A stretch of 64,000 nt of DNA from Halichoerus grypus (taxonomy: Eukaryota; Chordata; Mammalia; Carnivora; Phocidae): positions 145,000,262-145,064,261 of the forward strand of contig NC_135718.1 in NCBI RefSeq assembly GCF_964656455.1. Reading direction: 5' to 3'. A program made the position numbers and the translations under genes. Below are positions 9,981 to 21,419 of the stretch, in pieces. The notes under the pieces were generated by a model. That model worked only from the letters and a program-made list of their open reading frames with translations, did no database searches and was not told the DNA's origin. Within the stretch, counting starts at the first letter, position 1; every line of letters starts with the position of its first letter.

Positions 9981-11779
9981 TAGCAGGTAAATCAAAAGAA
10001 AACCAGTTCCTTTTTTTCTAATATGACCTATTGACGGGGATCTATCTTTTGGTGACTGCCATATTTAGAAGGTAGACCTAGGGCGGATTAGAGAGCTAAG
10101 TGTGTTACTATGTGAAAAGCACTGTATTTTCAAATGCCCAGTCCTGAATTATCTGATGATAATCACAAAGGTGCCTTAAAGTGAGGACGAGTACATGAGG
10201 GGATTTTTCTAGTATCAGGACTAATAAAATTAAAATCTCATATTTTCTCAAGAGGAGCATTTCCATTATTCATGGGGAATGTGAAGCTGGGACTGGTCTC
10301 ATTAGGACTTTGGCTGGAAGTACTTAATTTTTTTATATAGCAGAACACTTTGGTTATGAATTTTACAAATATTTTACTGCATCCAAATGACTTATATGAG
10401 ACCAGGGAGGACAAAATAACCTCCAAGATGTCATTCTGGATGAACTGCATTGCATATTCTCTAAGAAATGTTCTTGCCTATTTTGTCTCTATAAATTCTT
10501 CAGCCTCCTAGGAAGAGATGAGAAAGCTCTAAGGAGAACTCAAATCACGTGTGCAATGACCTTGTGCAAGATAGAATTAAAATGTGGTTCAGTTATAAAA
10601 TTGCAGTCCAGTCTAGTCTTATTTTTAAAAAGTAATACTACAATTTAAATGCATTGGTTTGTTTTTATGCTTTGGCATTTTCTTTATTCAGGAGCTATCG
10701 TTTTTGACATTAGAACTGGGGAAAAATACAAATAATCAAGATTAGTTTATTTTTAAAGAAACCAGGGAACTCCATCAGTTTTTCCTTGTAAGGTAAAATT
10801 ATAGTGTCTGCCTTTTCAATGAATTACTAGTCAACTGAGTCTTAAGTGGACCATATGATTATATGAGAAAATATAAGATAAATCCAAGGAAAACTTTGAA
10901 CAGATAAGTCTCTCCAAAGCAGGGCATTTTGCAAAGTGTTCACACTGTGCTTTCAAAAATCTCCCATATTAGAAAATGATATGGAGGGTTTCTGTCAAGA
11001 GACTTAGTTATTACATGGTGGGTGGTACACAATATGTGAAATATAGCAAATGCAAGACATTTTTTGTGGTTTGTGTTTTGGGTTTTCCTAACCCATTTAT
11101 CTATAAATAATTTATAATTAGTATAGTCAAAGCTCTCAGGTATGACACCAATGTGAACTTATGTACAGTACTCCACAAAACTCTCTGATGAGATCCATAA
11201 TATTGTAGAAGACATATAGTTTAGATTCATTAAATAATAAATTTCCCATGTAACTTCCAAGTTGAAAATGCCCTCTTATAAACTATTTCTGGTAATTGTA
11301 GCCTAGGTTATTCAGATCTATCTTCTTGTTAAAAATAATAAAAACTGGATATAATTTTTATTTAAAAATCAAAATCTTCAAAAAGCTAAAAAACAATGAG
11401 GAAATTCCAGGCCCATTTATGAATGGAAGCCAGTATCCAGAAATGTAGGTAGAATATTGGAACATCCAGGGTGCTTATGCCCTTAAAGTATTTGCACATG
11501 CAGCACATTTGGATTTGGGGTCACTGGCTCCATGGAGTAAGGGGGTCATAAGTCAAGGTCCAAGATGAAGATTAGGAGTTTTATTAAGTGGGGACCCAAA
11601 GAACCATATACTTAAGGCTAAATCAGAACTGAACCCATTCTCTTCCCCTAATGTTAGGGAGTAGAAAAGACTTATCCGTAGTGAGAATGGCAAAAGAGAA
11701 GGGGAGGAGGGAATAAATAAAAACCTATCCCAGAGATGGCTATAGACTGGTACAGATTTTTACCCTGGACATATTTAAC
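9981..11779. other. 1.8-kb AT-rich interval without features
   Basis: AT-rich single-copy-looking DNA. No exon, SINE, LTR or microsatellite recognised. Open frames stay at or below about 75 codons. Confidence 0.5.
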
Positions 11780-12440
11780 CTGGGTGAGCCCTAAAACTTG
11801 AAGCCTTGGTTTGAGGTGGTTCCTGTGTAGAAGTGTCCTGCATATCTGCAGAAGCAAAAACAAAGAAGCAAAAACAAAGCATCTGCAAAACCAAAACAAC
11901 AGAGGGAACTATTCATCCCAGGTTGCAGATTGCTTTTTTTTTTTTTTTAAGATTTCATTCATTTATTTGACAGAGAGAGCACAAGCAGGTAGAGCAGCAG
12001 GTAGAGGGAGAGGGAGAAGCAGGCTCTCCACTGAACAGGGAGCCTGATGCAAGGCTTGATCCCAGGACCCTGGGATCATGACCTGAGCTGAAGGCAGATG
12101 CTTAACCAACTGAGCCACCCAGGTGCCCCTGCAGTTTGTTTTCAAGGGCAATGATCAGTATGCATTCAAAGATAACTAGACACCCAACAAAACAAGGCAA
12201 CAAGTAGGAACTAGCAGAAATAGCAGGCAGCAGCAGAAATTGGTCGGCACAGATACCAGATTTTGTAATTATCAGACCTAGATTATAAAACAACTATGCC
12301 TACAAAGTTGAAATACTAAACAAAAAACTTGAAAATACCTATAGAAAATAGGAGACCACAAAAAATGATGGAGAAGAAATTTAGGATTTCAGGACCTCAC
12401 AGCATAACCAAAACCTGAAAAAAAGGTAGAAATTACATTA
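11780..12440 (+). mobile_element. L1 ORF1/HAL1-like relic, split by a SINEC
   Basis: Decayed plus-strand sequence resembling the 5' part of HAL1/L1M: 'gtgtcctgcatatctgcaga', then (after the SINEC) 'aactagacacccaacaaa', 'gcaggcagcagcagaaat' and 'gtaattatcagacctagatt'. Many stops; no usable ORF. The SINEC at 11934-12128 interrupts it. The family call is by eye. Confidence 0.55.
11934..12128 (-). mobile_element. SINEC, antisense
   Basis: Starts with a poly-T run, then 'aagatttcattcatttattt', 'gacagagagagcacaagcag', a GA-rich segment, 'tgggatcatgacctgagctg', and ends at the head 'gagccacccaggtgcccc'. Flanks 'tgcagattgc' and 'tgcagtttgt' look like a diverged TSD. Its minus-strand frame is a SINE translation only. 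Confidence 0.92.
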
Positions 12441-12446
12441 CTTCTT

Positions 12447-12517
12447 TTTTTTTTTATGTTATGTTAATCACCATACATTACATCATTAGTTTTTGATGCA
12501 GTGCTCCATGATTCATG
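12447..12517 (-). mobile_element. 71-bp L1 3'-end micro-insertion with 17-bp TSD
   Basis: A T-run followed by the carnivore L1 3' terminus in antisense ('atgttaatcaccatacat', 'tagtttttgatgcagtgc'). It is cut after about 60 bp of L1. Flanking repeats 'aaattacattacttctt' (12430-12446) and 'aaatcacattacttctt' (12518-12534) differ at one base. This is an extreme 5' truncation. Confidence 0.9.
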
Positions 12518-12534
12518 AAATCACATTACTTCTT

Positions 12535-13019
12535 ATCCTTGGAGCTTCTTCCCTGATTTTGGTCAGTTCTCAACATTGTTAGTGTCTTATGAGCTTCAAG
12601 GAATCAGGTAACAGAGTCACATCTCCTTTATCCTTTCTACAGGGTAGTTATCTCAGCAAACCCTGGAAAATAATTGTCCAACACTCCTTCTTATATAACA
12701 CAAACCTCCAAACAACCAAGAACAAACTTAGCTCAGGTTAGTGGTTTCTGGCACACAGTGGTTATATAAATGATAGCTACTGTTTTATTTTTCACTCCAA
12801 AGGATATTGTTTTAGTAATTATAGACAGAAGAGTCTCTTGCATGGATGAGACAGTCTTATAACATAGTCCTTTTGCAAATCTCACTTGGAATCATGAAGG
12901 AAGACTATGGTTAAGTTCTGCATTCCTATCATTGAATAGATAGTTCATTTTTTTTTTTTTTGAGTAATCACTGACTCTAGATAGTTTTTGAACATCTATA
13001 TCAGAGTATATTCTTCGAG
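12535..13019. other. Unassigned interval with a T-run
   Basis: No known repeat beyond the T-run near 12948-12961. No supported coding potential. Confidence 0.4.
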
Positions 13020-13175
13020 TATGTGTGTGTTTTTTACATATGAGTATATGGGCATATGTGGGATGTGTCTGTGTGTGTATCCATGGGTGGATGTGGGAGT
13101 GGCGTATGGTTGTATGTAGGTATGAGTATGTATGTGAGTGTGTTTGTGTGCACATGCATGTGTATATGTGGTATG
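13020..13175. repeat. Degenerate TG/TATG-rich low-complexity tract
   Basis: Imperfect TG, TATG and GTGG units ('gtatgtgtgtgtt', 'tgtctgtgtgtgtatcc', 'tgtgtgcacatgcatgtgta'). The three overlapping His/Thr-rich minus-strand frames of 64-87 codons are translations of this tract. Confidence 0.85.
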
Positions 13176-13540
13176 CATAGGCCTATACTCTTTACATTTC
13201 TGAAATGAGACTCCACATGTTGGGTCATAAATCAAGACTTCCTTCTTTTCTTAGTTTTAGACTTATTGCTGACAGCTTCTTATAACCAAGTTCCCCTAAA
13301 CACCCACACACGATGGAAGAATGGAGGTCTGGACAGTTGGGCTTAGTTCCTTCAGGCTTATGAGAAATTTGCTCCAATTTATTGAAAAACTTTCTCAAAA
13401 TGGATATAAGCTAAAGACTGGGCTGTTAAAAGTGATGTTTACATGGCCCCTGATATTGTGAGCACCTGATCCCCAAAAGTACAGTGACTGGAATAAAGAA
13501 CTTGCTTGATTCTTCTGGACAGGCTTAAAAATCACATCTT

Positions 13541-13830
13541 ATGTGCGTGTGTGTGGTATGATGTGTGTGGTGATGTGTGTGCATGTGTGTGTGTGTGTGT
13601 TCTGTGTGTGTGTGGTGTATGCATGTGTGTGTGGTGTGCCATATATGTGTGTGATACGGTGTGTAGTGTGTGTATATGTGTGTCGTGTGTGTGTATATAC
13701 TATGGTGCTTTGTGTGTGTATGTGTGTGTGTATTGTGGGATGTATGTTTGTGATATGGTGGGGTGTGTGTGTATGTGTGAGAGGCAGTATGTATATATAT
13801 TTACACACACATATATATATGTGTCTGTCT
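13541..13830. repeat. Long interrupted (TG)n microsatellite ending in TA/CA
   Basis: About 245 bp of interrupted TG repeats, followed by 'gtatatatatttacacacacatatatatatgtg'. The 102-108 codon frames on both strands are Cys/Val or His/Thr repeats from this DNA and are not genes. Alternating purine-pyrimidine DNA of this length is prone to Z-DNA and to length variation. Confidence 0.95.
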
Positions 13831-14002
13831 AGGGCATATGTACACACACTACACTAGACAGCAATATCTTTAGGGTTCCTGATGTGCCCAAATTCCTCAT
13901 ACTTCACCATTTCCTTCACTTTTAAATTGACTTCTGTCAACATGACAAATAAAGCTGCAGTTGCGATCCTTCCATTTTAAAATCATTATTTAAAAGAATA
14001 AA

Positions 14003-14046
14003 ACTTGTGAGTCAAACCTGTGAAGTAGAACTTGTGAGTCAAACAG
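14003..14046. repeat. 16-bp direct repeat
   Basis: 'aacttgtgagtcaaac' occurs at 14003-14018 and again at 14031-14046, with 12 bp between. No known element explains it; a local duplication is most likely. Confidence 0.8.
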
Positions 14047-16149
14047 AAAGCGTTGGGAAAAATACTGTTTTGAAGACATGCACAAGTCATGACCAAACTT
14101 AGCTTCACCCCGGAACACACCTTTTTGATCCTCACACTCACACTGAAAAAAAAAAAAAAGAAAGAAAAAGGAGAATAAAAGAAATGATCAGGTTGACTTG
14201 GATGTTGTCTGCTCTTGTAACTTCTTATTTGGGGGAGAATGTCTGCAGATAGGAAAAGTGTGAAACTTGTTTCCAGGATGCCAACAGCTGACATATAGTC
14301 AAATCCCACACCAAGATCTAGTGAGAGGGTTTTCTGGAAAGCCCTCTTCTGGTTGTCTTCCCGTTTTCCCTTAATTCCAGGAACCCCCTGTGCCGAGCTC
14401 CCCTACAATCTGGAAAGAAAATGGTTTTCATCTGCTTGGAAGGAGTATGTATGACCTGAACAAATCAATCTTGAGTCGTCACATTCTCTGATGTTGGAAT
14501 GATTATCCCTCACTTTCCTGGCTGAGTTTTGAGGAGCTGAGAAACAGGCACGGAGTGAATGGGATGGACAAGGGGGCAGACCTGGCGCTCAGGGGGCTGG
14601 GCAGCTCAGGGCCGAGGAACGCCACCCTCCCTCGGCATCACATCGGCCTCTGGTGGCTCGCAAGCAGCTGACAGACGGCTCAATCATTTCCTCAGGGCCA
14701 GAGGGCTCCCAGCACCAGCTGGCTTTGACATTAGTGCTCAGGCCCTGACTGACAGGGGACTTGTCCTTGGCTGAGCCCTGGAGGCCCGTGAGAGTCTATT
14801 CAAACTCCTCCTTTCGTCTGTTGATTTACTGTCCCCGTTGGCCGGTTGTTGATCTAGTTTTCCTCTTCGTTTGCTCACAGGGTACCCCAGAAACCATCTT
14901 CTAGTAATATATTTGGTTTATGATTTCCTCAGGAGCTAAGGAAGAAAAACAACGTAGGCAGTGCACCTGTTGGATTTTAATACGCACTGGGCTGCTCAGC
15001 CAGGACAGCGCAGAAAGACAGACGGTGCAGGTCCCTGGCCCAGATGGAGCTCATATTACCCTACCAGGATACCAGCAGAAGCAGAATTAGGTCCTTTTGA
15101 AATATATTTGTTATTTTATTTATAGCTCCATTTGGGCCCTGCTGCCTGTAAGTCTGATTTTGGCCAAGGCGCTGCCGCAGACTGTGATTCCAAATGGCAA
15201 ATATTAGGAAGACGGTGATGGCCTAGAAGCAGCCAGGGTGCACTGCAGTTGGGCAGGGGCTGGCTCCACCACTGCCCAGGTCTAAAGGCAAAGACCTGTT
15301 CATTACTGACTTCCTCCCAGACACAAAATGTGGGTCCTGTACCTCCTGCCCAAGGCTTCACTGACATTCAGCTGGTCGTGGAGGCAGTCCGTCCTGGAGA
15401 AATTAAGTCTATGCCTCTCCTTCTAACCTCTTTTCTGGTAGACCTTCAAGCAGGATTGTGGAACTGCTTGGAATAAATCTGCTCCTGGAATATATTCTGT
15501 AATATATTTTGCAATCTGGGTTGGACTGCGTAGGGGTGAGCCGTATGCACTCCCAGGATGCAAAGCAAACTGATGTCTCACCTTCCTGGTTCAGGAGTGG
15601 GTTTCAAGGACTCCAAAGTGCCTCTCTCTCTCTTTCTTTCTCATTTTCCTCAAATTAGTCTCTTTAAGAGACAATTGCAAAAAATTAGGGGCACAGAAAA
15701 AAGGGAGCTATGGTAAATATGTACCATCTTCATGTAATATGTACACTGGGAAGCAGATAAATGTTCTGAAAGACTCGCCTTTGAGGTCTGTCCCGTGAGT
15801 GATGCTCCTCAAATGAAACAATGAAGTACAATGAAAGTCTGATGATAATGCATCCTCCTAATGAGGCTGTTCCCCTGGTCCCCCCTCATAGACATAGAAG
15901 GCCAAATGGGAGAGGGCATTTTGACTCAAAGGTCCACATTGTCAAGGCCACAGCAAGCCGCTGTCTAAGCTGTTACAGTGTTGACACTCCTCCATGAAGC
16001 TGGCGGGAGCAGCTTCTCAGAACACAAGAAAACTGCCTGAATCTCCTGACAGGACTCTGGACTGTGGCAGATGTCGTGCACATTATGGAATTCTAACCAA
16101 GTTTATCTGGGGAAGATCATATTCCATATGGAAATTCCCAGCCCTCGGG
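14047..16149. other. 2.1-kb repeat-poor interval
   Basis: Repeat-poor and less AT-rich than its surroundings. Apart from an A-run (14143-14158), I see no transposon. A GC-richer block lies at 14540-14790. No splice-bounded frame with recognisable protein was found. Confidence 0.45.
14540..14790. promoter_or_regulatory. GC-richer non-repetitive block, candidate conserved element
   Basis: Non-repetitive and richer in G+C and CpG than the rest of the region. It contains TGACAG/CTGTCA-type TALE (MEIS/PREP) cores ('agctgacagacgg', 'gactgacagggg') and a 'gctcaatcatttcc' stretch. A 71-codon frame runs through it (14559-14774) with no recognisable domain. A regulatory role is inferred only from composition. 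Confidence 0.3.
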
Positions 16150-16265
16150 ACTCTGCCACAAACTGGTGTAACCTTGGGTTACCTTATTCCTGTGTCTCTG
16201 TGTCCCTATCTGCAAAATGAGGAGGTTGGATAAGAGCATCTCTAAGATTCTTTGACAGTCTATGA
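16150..16265 (+). repeat. MIR-related relic
   Basis: Reads 'tgtaaccttgggttacctta', 'ctctgtgtccctatctgcaa', 'aatgaggaggttggataaga' and 'tctatgatgatctg'. The 'gaggaggttgga ... ctctaag ... tctatgat' tail identifies a MIR-related variant ending. Confidence 0.65.
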
Positions 16266-17065
16266 TGATCTGATTCATGCTGGAGTCCCTCAGCCAGTTC
16301 TTCGGAGAAAAATGATCTTCCTGTGGGAGAGAAGTCTCTTGACTCATCTGAACATGCAAAATTGCTGTTGCTACTTGGAAGATTTAGTTTAGGTCCTATT
16401 GGGTTCAAGGACTATTTATAAGGAATACATTCACAAGTAGTCCTGGTTACTTGTGTCACCTTAATGTACAGTTTTCCAACAGTTCAGTCATCACATAGTA
16501 TAGAAGGATGTACTCACAAGGGTTGCTTTATCAGAAGCCAGCCACTGTACCTTGACATGATAGTGGAGTGGGGCTGAGCAGAAGGAAGGCATTTCTCTGG
16601 GGCAGCTATGCCAAGCCAAGCTTTCTCCCATGCTTTAGGGGTGAGGGTTTGGAAGGCATCCCGCTGAGGTCTTCCCTAGGGTGTCTATGCAATGGCCCGC
16701 AGGTGCTAATCAATGCACCTGCAAAGTCTTGTCAACACATACCCCAAAAACTTTTAATAATCTCCAGCTGAAATGATGCTAGGTCCTGGGAGAAGGCTGC
16801 CCCCTTAACATCTGGGAGGAATCTCAACTTTAACGCAAGATCCAAAAGACTCACCCTCAGGAAACTGCCAGGTACTAAACATACATTCTTGGGAGGCTCT
16901 GATCTTCTTTGCCAGAGTTTAATGTTGATTCCACACACCTTGGTGTACGAAATCCAAGCCGAGTCCTTTGATTCTCTGCAGGTTGCTCAACTGTGGTTTG
17001 CAGTCATCCTGTGAAATGCAATTAGTAACACCAAGGGCCCTATTAACGACATCAGCCTGAAAGCC
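16266..17065. other. Unassigned interval
   Basis: Nothing recognised. Frames of 67-80 codons on both strands lack any family resemblance. Confidence 0.4.
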
Positions 17066-17138
17066 TAAAAAAAAAAAAAAAGAGTTTCTCCTAAGATTGC
17101 CTGGGAGGAAGAAACAGAGAAAGAGGAAAAGACAAAGG

Positions 17139-17192
17139 GGGAGAGAGAGAGAGAGAGAGAGGAAGGAAGGAAGGAAGGAAGGAAGGAAGGAA
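17139..17192. repeat. (GA)n(GGAA)n compound microsatellite
   Basis: GA units run to 17160, then eight GGAA units (17161-17192). The Ser/Leu-rich 78-codon minus-strand frame comes from this tract. GGAA arrays can be bound by ETS proteins, but there is no further evidence of that here. Confidence 0.95.
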
Positions 17193-17414
17193 AATTTAAA
17201 ACAGAACCATGTAATTGAGGATTAGTAGGCAAGTGTAGCTGTACAATTTTTAGATCTTTTGTGGGACTCAGGAGAAAACCCCTTAGAATAGTGTGCTTCA
17301 TTTTGAGTTTGGCTGTGAGTAGCGGCTGCAGAGAAGTAGGTCAGTACTAGTGAATGTGTGTACTTCCTGGGGGAAGGTCAGATCTGTTGACCTACTGCTG
17401 TTACCTGAATGCCC

Positions 17415-17872
17415 TGCGGTATCAAAGTACTACACACTAAGTGGCTTAAACAACAAGTTTATTGTCTCACAGCTCTGGAGGCTACAGGTCTGAGATCAGG
17501 TGCCCCCAGGGTTGGTTCCTCTGAGGCTGTGAGCTGCTCAATTTCTCCCCTGCTTCTGGTGGTGAGCTGGCAGTCTTTGGTATTTCTTGGCTTGTAGATG
17601 TCTCACCCCAAACATCCAAACTCACAGTGTTCTCCCTCCAGTTCTCACTCCAAACCATCCTGCCCTCCCAGTGTTGTCCCTGAGTGTGTGTCTGTCTCCG
17701 TGGCTCCATTTCCAGTTTCCAACATACTGGATTAGGGCCCAAGCTAATGGGCTAATTTTATCTTGCTCATATCTGTAAAGACTCACCTCCAAATAAGGTC
17801 ACATTCTGAGGTATTGAGGATTAGGATATCAACACATGAGTTTTTTGGGGAACACAACTTACCTCAAAACAT
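17415..17872 (-). mobile_element. MaLR-type LTR, antisense (THE1/MST/MLT1 group)
   Basis: Solo LTR of an old endogenous element, with no coding sequence. In antisense order it shows 'aagtggcttaaacaacaag', 'cacagctctggaggctacag', 'ttcttggcttgtagatg', 'ggattagggcccaagctaat', 'ccaaataaggtcacattctg' and 'gaggattaggatatcaac'. These are landmark blocks of this LTR group. Exact subfamily not assigned. Confidence 0.75.
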
Positions 17873-18039
17873 TATGTCTCCATATCCTGGGTAACATGTA
17901 GTGGTCACACTGTTTGCCTCTAATCAGTCAGTCTGTGTTGTTTTTGGGAAGAAGTTCTACCCTATTTAGGTTTAAGATGTGCTGAAGCAGATTGGTGAAG
18001 CAGGTTCTATTTTTCAAAGATGGCTGCTAAAGCATCTCC

Positions 18040-18545
18040 CTTCTCAGATGTTCTTCTGGGCTCTGCCACTCTCCCCCCAGAGGTAGAATCTATTCCTCTC
18101 TCCATCATTCACAACTGTTCTTCATGACTCAGTAGAATACAATACAACTACTGTCCCGCAACTTCTGATGCCAAGTCCCGTGAAAGTCTTGCAGCTTCCA
18201 TCTGGATCGCTTGGTGGCTTGGATGTCCTCTTCTTGTGAGAAAGCCCAAGGGTCCAATGTGGGGCTCACATGAGGGGAAACCAAGGCCCCTTAGCCGAGC
18301 TTCCATTTAACAACCAGTATCAAGTGCCAACCCTCTGAGGGAGTCATTTTGTGTGTCCAGCTCAGCTGAGCTTTCAGGCTGCAACTCCAACTGATATGTG
18401 ATTCCACCAACCCCATCAAAGACCCCAAGGGAACGCCATGGATGAGCCCCAGTCAAACCACAGAACCTCTGAGAGATAATATTAAATTTTTGTTTCAAGC
18501 CACATCGTTTTGCTGGTGGTTTGTTACACAGCAATCAATAGGACA
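18040..18545 (+). mobile_element. MLT1-type LTR, sense
   Basis: Old MLT1-like solo LTR. The 3' end is diagnostic: 'tgtttcaagccacatcgttt' then 'ggtggtttgttacacagcaa'. Upstream are 'cagcttccatctggatcg' and 'gaaccacagaacctctgaga'-like blocks. It lies about 170 bp from an LTR in the opposite orientation. No internal viral sequence is present. Confidence 0.72.
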
Positions 18546-19934
18546 GTTGGCCGTGTTAGAAAAACGATTTTTATTTTTGAACAGAAAACAGAACTTTATT
18601 CCAAGGGCCGGATGTTTTTTTAAAAATTATTTACACTTGTTGAAATCATGTGGAGGGACCAGGCGTCAGCTCAGCTGAGAGGAAAGCCCCTTCTGTACAA
18701 GCCACCAAGGGCCTCAAGTGTTCACAAAGTGGAAGCCTCGTCACCCTTGGCCGTATGCCCTGGGGCTTCCTCATTTTACCAAATGATTCAGTACCAGCTT
18801 TCAAAGCAAGCTTTCTTGGTGTACAGATAAGATGAATAAAAGATAATCTGAAAAATGTGCACAGGTCACTACATGACAATATGTATTCTGGTAAGATTGA
18901 TATTTTAATATTTAATGTGAAATTACATTGATTTGTTTCTCACAGATAATAGAATTCTGAGCCTAAGTCCCTGAGAGCCTTGGATTTAGGATTTGGAATC
19001 TAGTCCAGGAAGTGCCTCCGCATTTCTTAAAACCAAGAACGGAAAGAGTTTCTTTCTTTATTATTGTTTTTTATTTTAGGATCTGGTTTATGTAGAAATG
19101 ATAGATTCAAGTACTTTAAAAACTTTGGATATTTGACTGTTTTTAGAAAGAAAAGGTGAATTAAAGATATACAAGTATATAATATTTTTGTGTGTCCTTA
19201 AGAAATAAACAAGAAGAGAGAATAAAGGAAAAATGGGGAGGAAGGATCCTGGTGTGTAATACCTGTGATTTTTATCAAAGCTGAGACATTGGGGATGGAA
19301 TTAGCTGTACTAAACAACTCTAAAATGCCATTTTGGTATGTATCCTAAGGAGGCAGAGATTCATGACATACATTAAAAGAGGAAACCCTGATACAGGATT
19401 TCTAAATTCCTGAGCTGTGTGGTGGGAGGAATTATTAGGTAATTTATACTTTAGATAATAGAACATTAATCTCAGTTTAACAGCAGGCTTAGTGAAATAG
19501 TGATTTTTTTTTTTAACAAAGAGGGCTTTAGTTTATAATTTTCTTAGCAGGAACATTAAAGAAGTGATATGCAATCATCAAATGATGTGTCTAGAAAGTA
19601 TTATTAGTATGTGATCCATCTCCTGGAAAGAGAGTTACTCGGTAGATTATAATTTCGTCTCTGTAGCCTGAAGCGTTATTAACAAAACTAATCACAGCAC
19701 GTCTTCATAGTCTTGTTCAGAGGAGAGGAGAAAAAGCAAGGGGAAGAGGCTAAAGGAAGGGAAAAGAAAGCATAGAGAGAGGAGCAGCTTTCGCAACCGT
19801 CAGCAACTTTGGTCTGCGCGCTTGTGCTGCCCCACAAGAACGCCACATGATGGTTAAGAGTCTGCTTTGAGTGAAGCTCACTTTCTACTCCTTTCCTCTC
19901 CATGAACTTAAACTAATCGAGCAGCCAAACAACC
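18546..19934. other. Unassigned AT-rich interval
   Basis: No element recognised apart from short T-runs (for example 19505-19514). No coding potential supported. Confidence 0.45.
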
Positions 19935-20320
19935 AGCAGTAAATAAATAAATTCATTCATTCGGCCAATAGATTTTTATTGAGTTAACTAAGCCTAGCAC
20001 TCGGCTAGGCTTCGACATGCAACGGTGCGGAACACACACACAGTCTCTGCCTTCAGCGTAGTGGGATAAATTCCAAACTGCCACAAAAAGAAATTGTAAA
20101 GCTGGAAGTGTGATAAGTTCTCTGAAGGAGGATTTTCATGTTTATGAAAATAGAATGGTAGTAAACGTAGTCAAGGAGTTAAGGGAAGATGGCTCTCACT
20201 ACTGAGTGACAATGGACCTGAAGAATAGGATGAGTAGAGGTAACCAGGTGGAGAGGGGAAGGAAAGTGTTCTGGGCAAAAGGACAGCATGTGCAAAGACC
20301 CTGTGGGGTCAGAGACAGTG
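19935..20320 (-). repeat. Ancient L2-like interspersed repeat, antisense
   Basis: Begins 'aattcattcattcggccaat', then 'tttttattgag' and 'cacagtctctgccttcagcg' in the order of an antisense L2 3' end. It continues into 'gaggggaaggaaagtgttct', 'gggcaaaaggacagcatgtg' and 'caaagaccctg', a stretch common in old mammalian repeats. The exact family is uncertain. Confidence 0.45.
19990..20012. other. Perfect 9-bp hairpin
   Basis: 'aagcctagc' and 'gctaggctt' pair perfectly around a 5-nt loop (actcg). It lies inside the old L2-like relic, where the ancestral sequence already carries partly self-complementary 'aggc' motifs. Chance or repeat-derived structure is likely. Confidence 0.5.
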
Positions 20321-20537
20321 ACAATGCATGCAGTCTGCCGGCAGGTCCATGGAGCTGGAATCCACCGCATCCTTACCTCTGGTCCAACTCTCGTCTCCCT
20401 CTCTAGGCTTCTATGTTCCAGTCATCCGGACTTTTACTAGCAGGAAAGGTATTCCTCCTAGTGGTGGAGAAGCAATCTGCTTCCGAGCTGGTGGAAGGGA
20501 GCAAACCCAGCAAGAATGCTTCTGTTCACTGTGTCAG
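20321..20537. other. Unassigned interval before the young L1
   Basis: Nothing recognised. The 81-codon plus-strand frame (20328-20573) runs into the L1 target site and shows no family similarity. Confidence 0.4.
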
Positions 20538-20552
20538 AAGTACATTGGTCTG

Positions 20553-20949
20553 CTCCAGTCCCATCCATGTTGATGTGAAAGTTGGGTGAAATAAGTCAAG
20601 CAGAGAAAGTCAATTATCATATGGTTTCACTTATTTGTGGAATATAAAGAATAGCATGGAGGACATCAGGAGAAGGAAGAGAAAAATGAAGGTGGGGAAA
20701 TCGGAAGGAGAGATGAACCATGAGAGACTATGGACTCTGAGAAACAAACTGAGGGTTTTAGAGGGGAGGGGGGTGGGGGGATGGATTAGCCCGGTGATGG
20801 GTATTAAGGAGGGCTCATACTGCATGGAGCACTGGGTGTTGTACAAAAACAATGAATCGTGGATCACTGCATCAAAAACTGGTGATTGTATGGTGACTAA
20901 CACAACATAATAAAATAAAATAAAATAAAATAAAATAAAATAAAATAAA
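20553..20949 (+). mobile_element. Young L1 3' end with 15-bp TSD and inverted 5' tip
   Basis: Flanked by exact repeats 'aagtacattggtctg' (20538-20552, 20950-20964). The body from about 20581 is the L1 ORF2 end ('gggtgaaataagtcaagcag') plus a G-rich 3' UTR and a (TAAAA)n tail (20911-20950). The first ~28 bp ('ctccagtcccatccatgttg'...) look like the reverse complement of the ORF2 stretch that should precede the junction. That fits twin-priming inversion. Frames of 91 and 122 codons here are non-functional. Confidence 0.92.
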
Positions 20950-21227
20950 AAGTACATTGGTCTGAAGCACTTGAGCAAAACCTCTCTTTGAATGGACATC
21001 AGTGGTGGTGAGCTCAGAAAGCCTGGATCCCCCTTGGAGACAAAGAAACTGGCAGAGTGTCAACGGGAATAAGGAGCGAGGAAACCGTCAGATGACGGTT
21101 CTCTTTATTTTTTGGGTTTTTAAAAATTTTTTCTGACCTTAGTGGCAAAGGCAGGAATTAATCCTAATCTGCAGATCATGGCACATTATTGTCATTGCTC
21201 TGGGCAAGGGTTCTCTTGCTGTGACCT

Positions 21228-21340
21228 ATGTAGGTGTATATATATGTATTCAGTTATGCATGTGTATTTATCTAGACATATATATGCATATGTATGTGTG
21301 TATATATGTATATGTATGTGTGTATATATATATATCTCCA
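21228..21340. repeat. TATG/TATA-rich low-complexity tract
   Basis: Units of TATA, TATG and TGTG ('gtgtatatatatgtattc', 'gcatatgtatgtgtgtat', 'gtgtatatatatatatctcc'). The Tyr/Cys/Ile-rich frames of 60-90 codons are translations of this tract. Confidence 0.88.
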
Positions 21341-21419
21341 TTTCTGCATCCAAGACAGAATATGTATTCTTTTCAACTTATACAGATCATTTACATAAAT
21401 TAAATGTGTCCTAGGTCAC

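Noticed and set aside
13541..13830. TG repeats as a CRISPR-like or satellite array
   Set aside because: There is no fixed unit with unique spacers; it is a simple dinucleotide microsatellite in a mammalian genome.
13506..13857. Cys/Val-rich and His/Thr-rich proteins of 102-108 residues
   Set aside because: These are translations of an interrupted TG microsatellite.
14572..14590. Second CTCF site at 'acaagggggcagac'
   Set aside because: The AGGGGGCAG half fits, but the required CCASY half is missing (three of five positions fail).
17415..18545. Two LTRs as a paired provirus
   Set aside because: They lie in opposite orientations, differ in sequence type, and have only about 170 bp between them with no internal viral genes.
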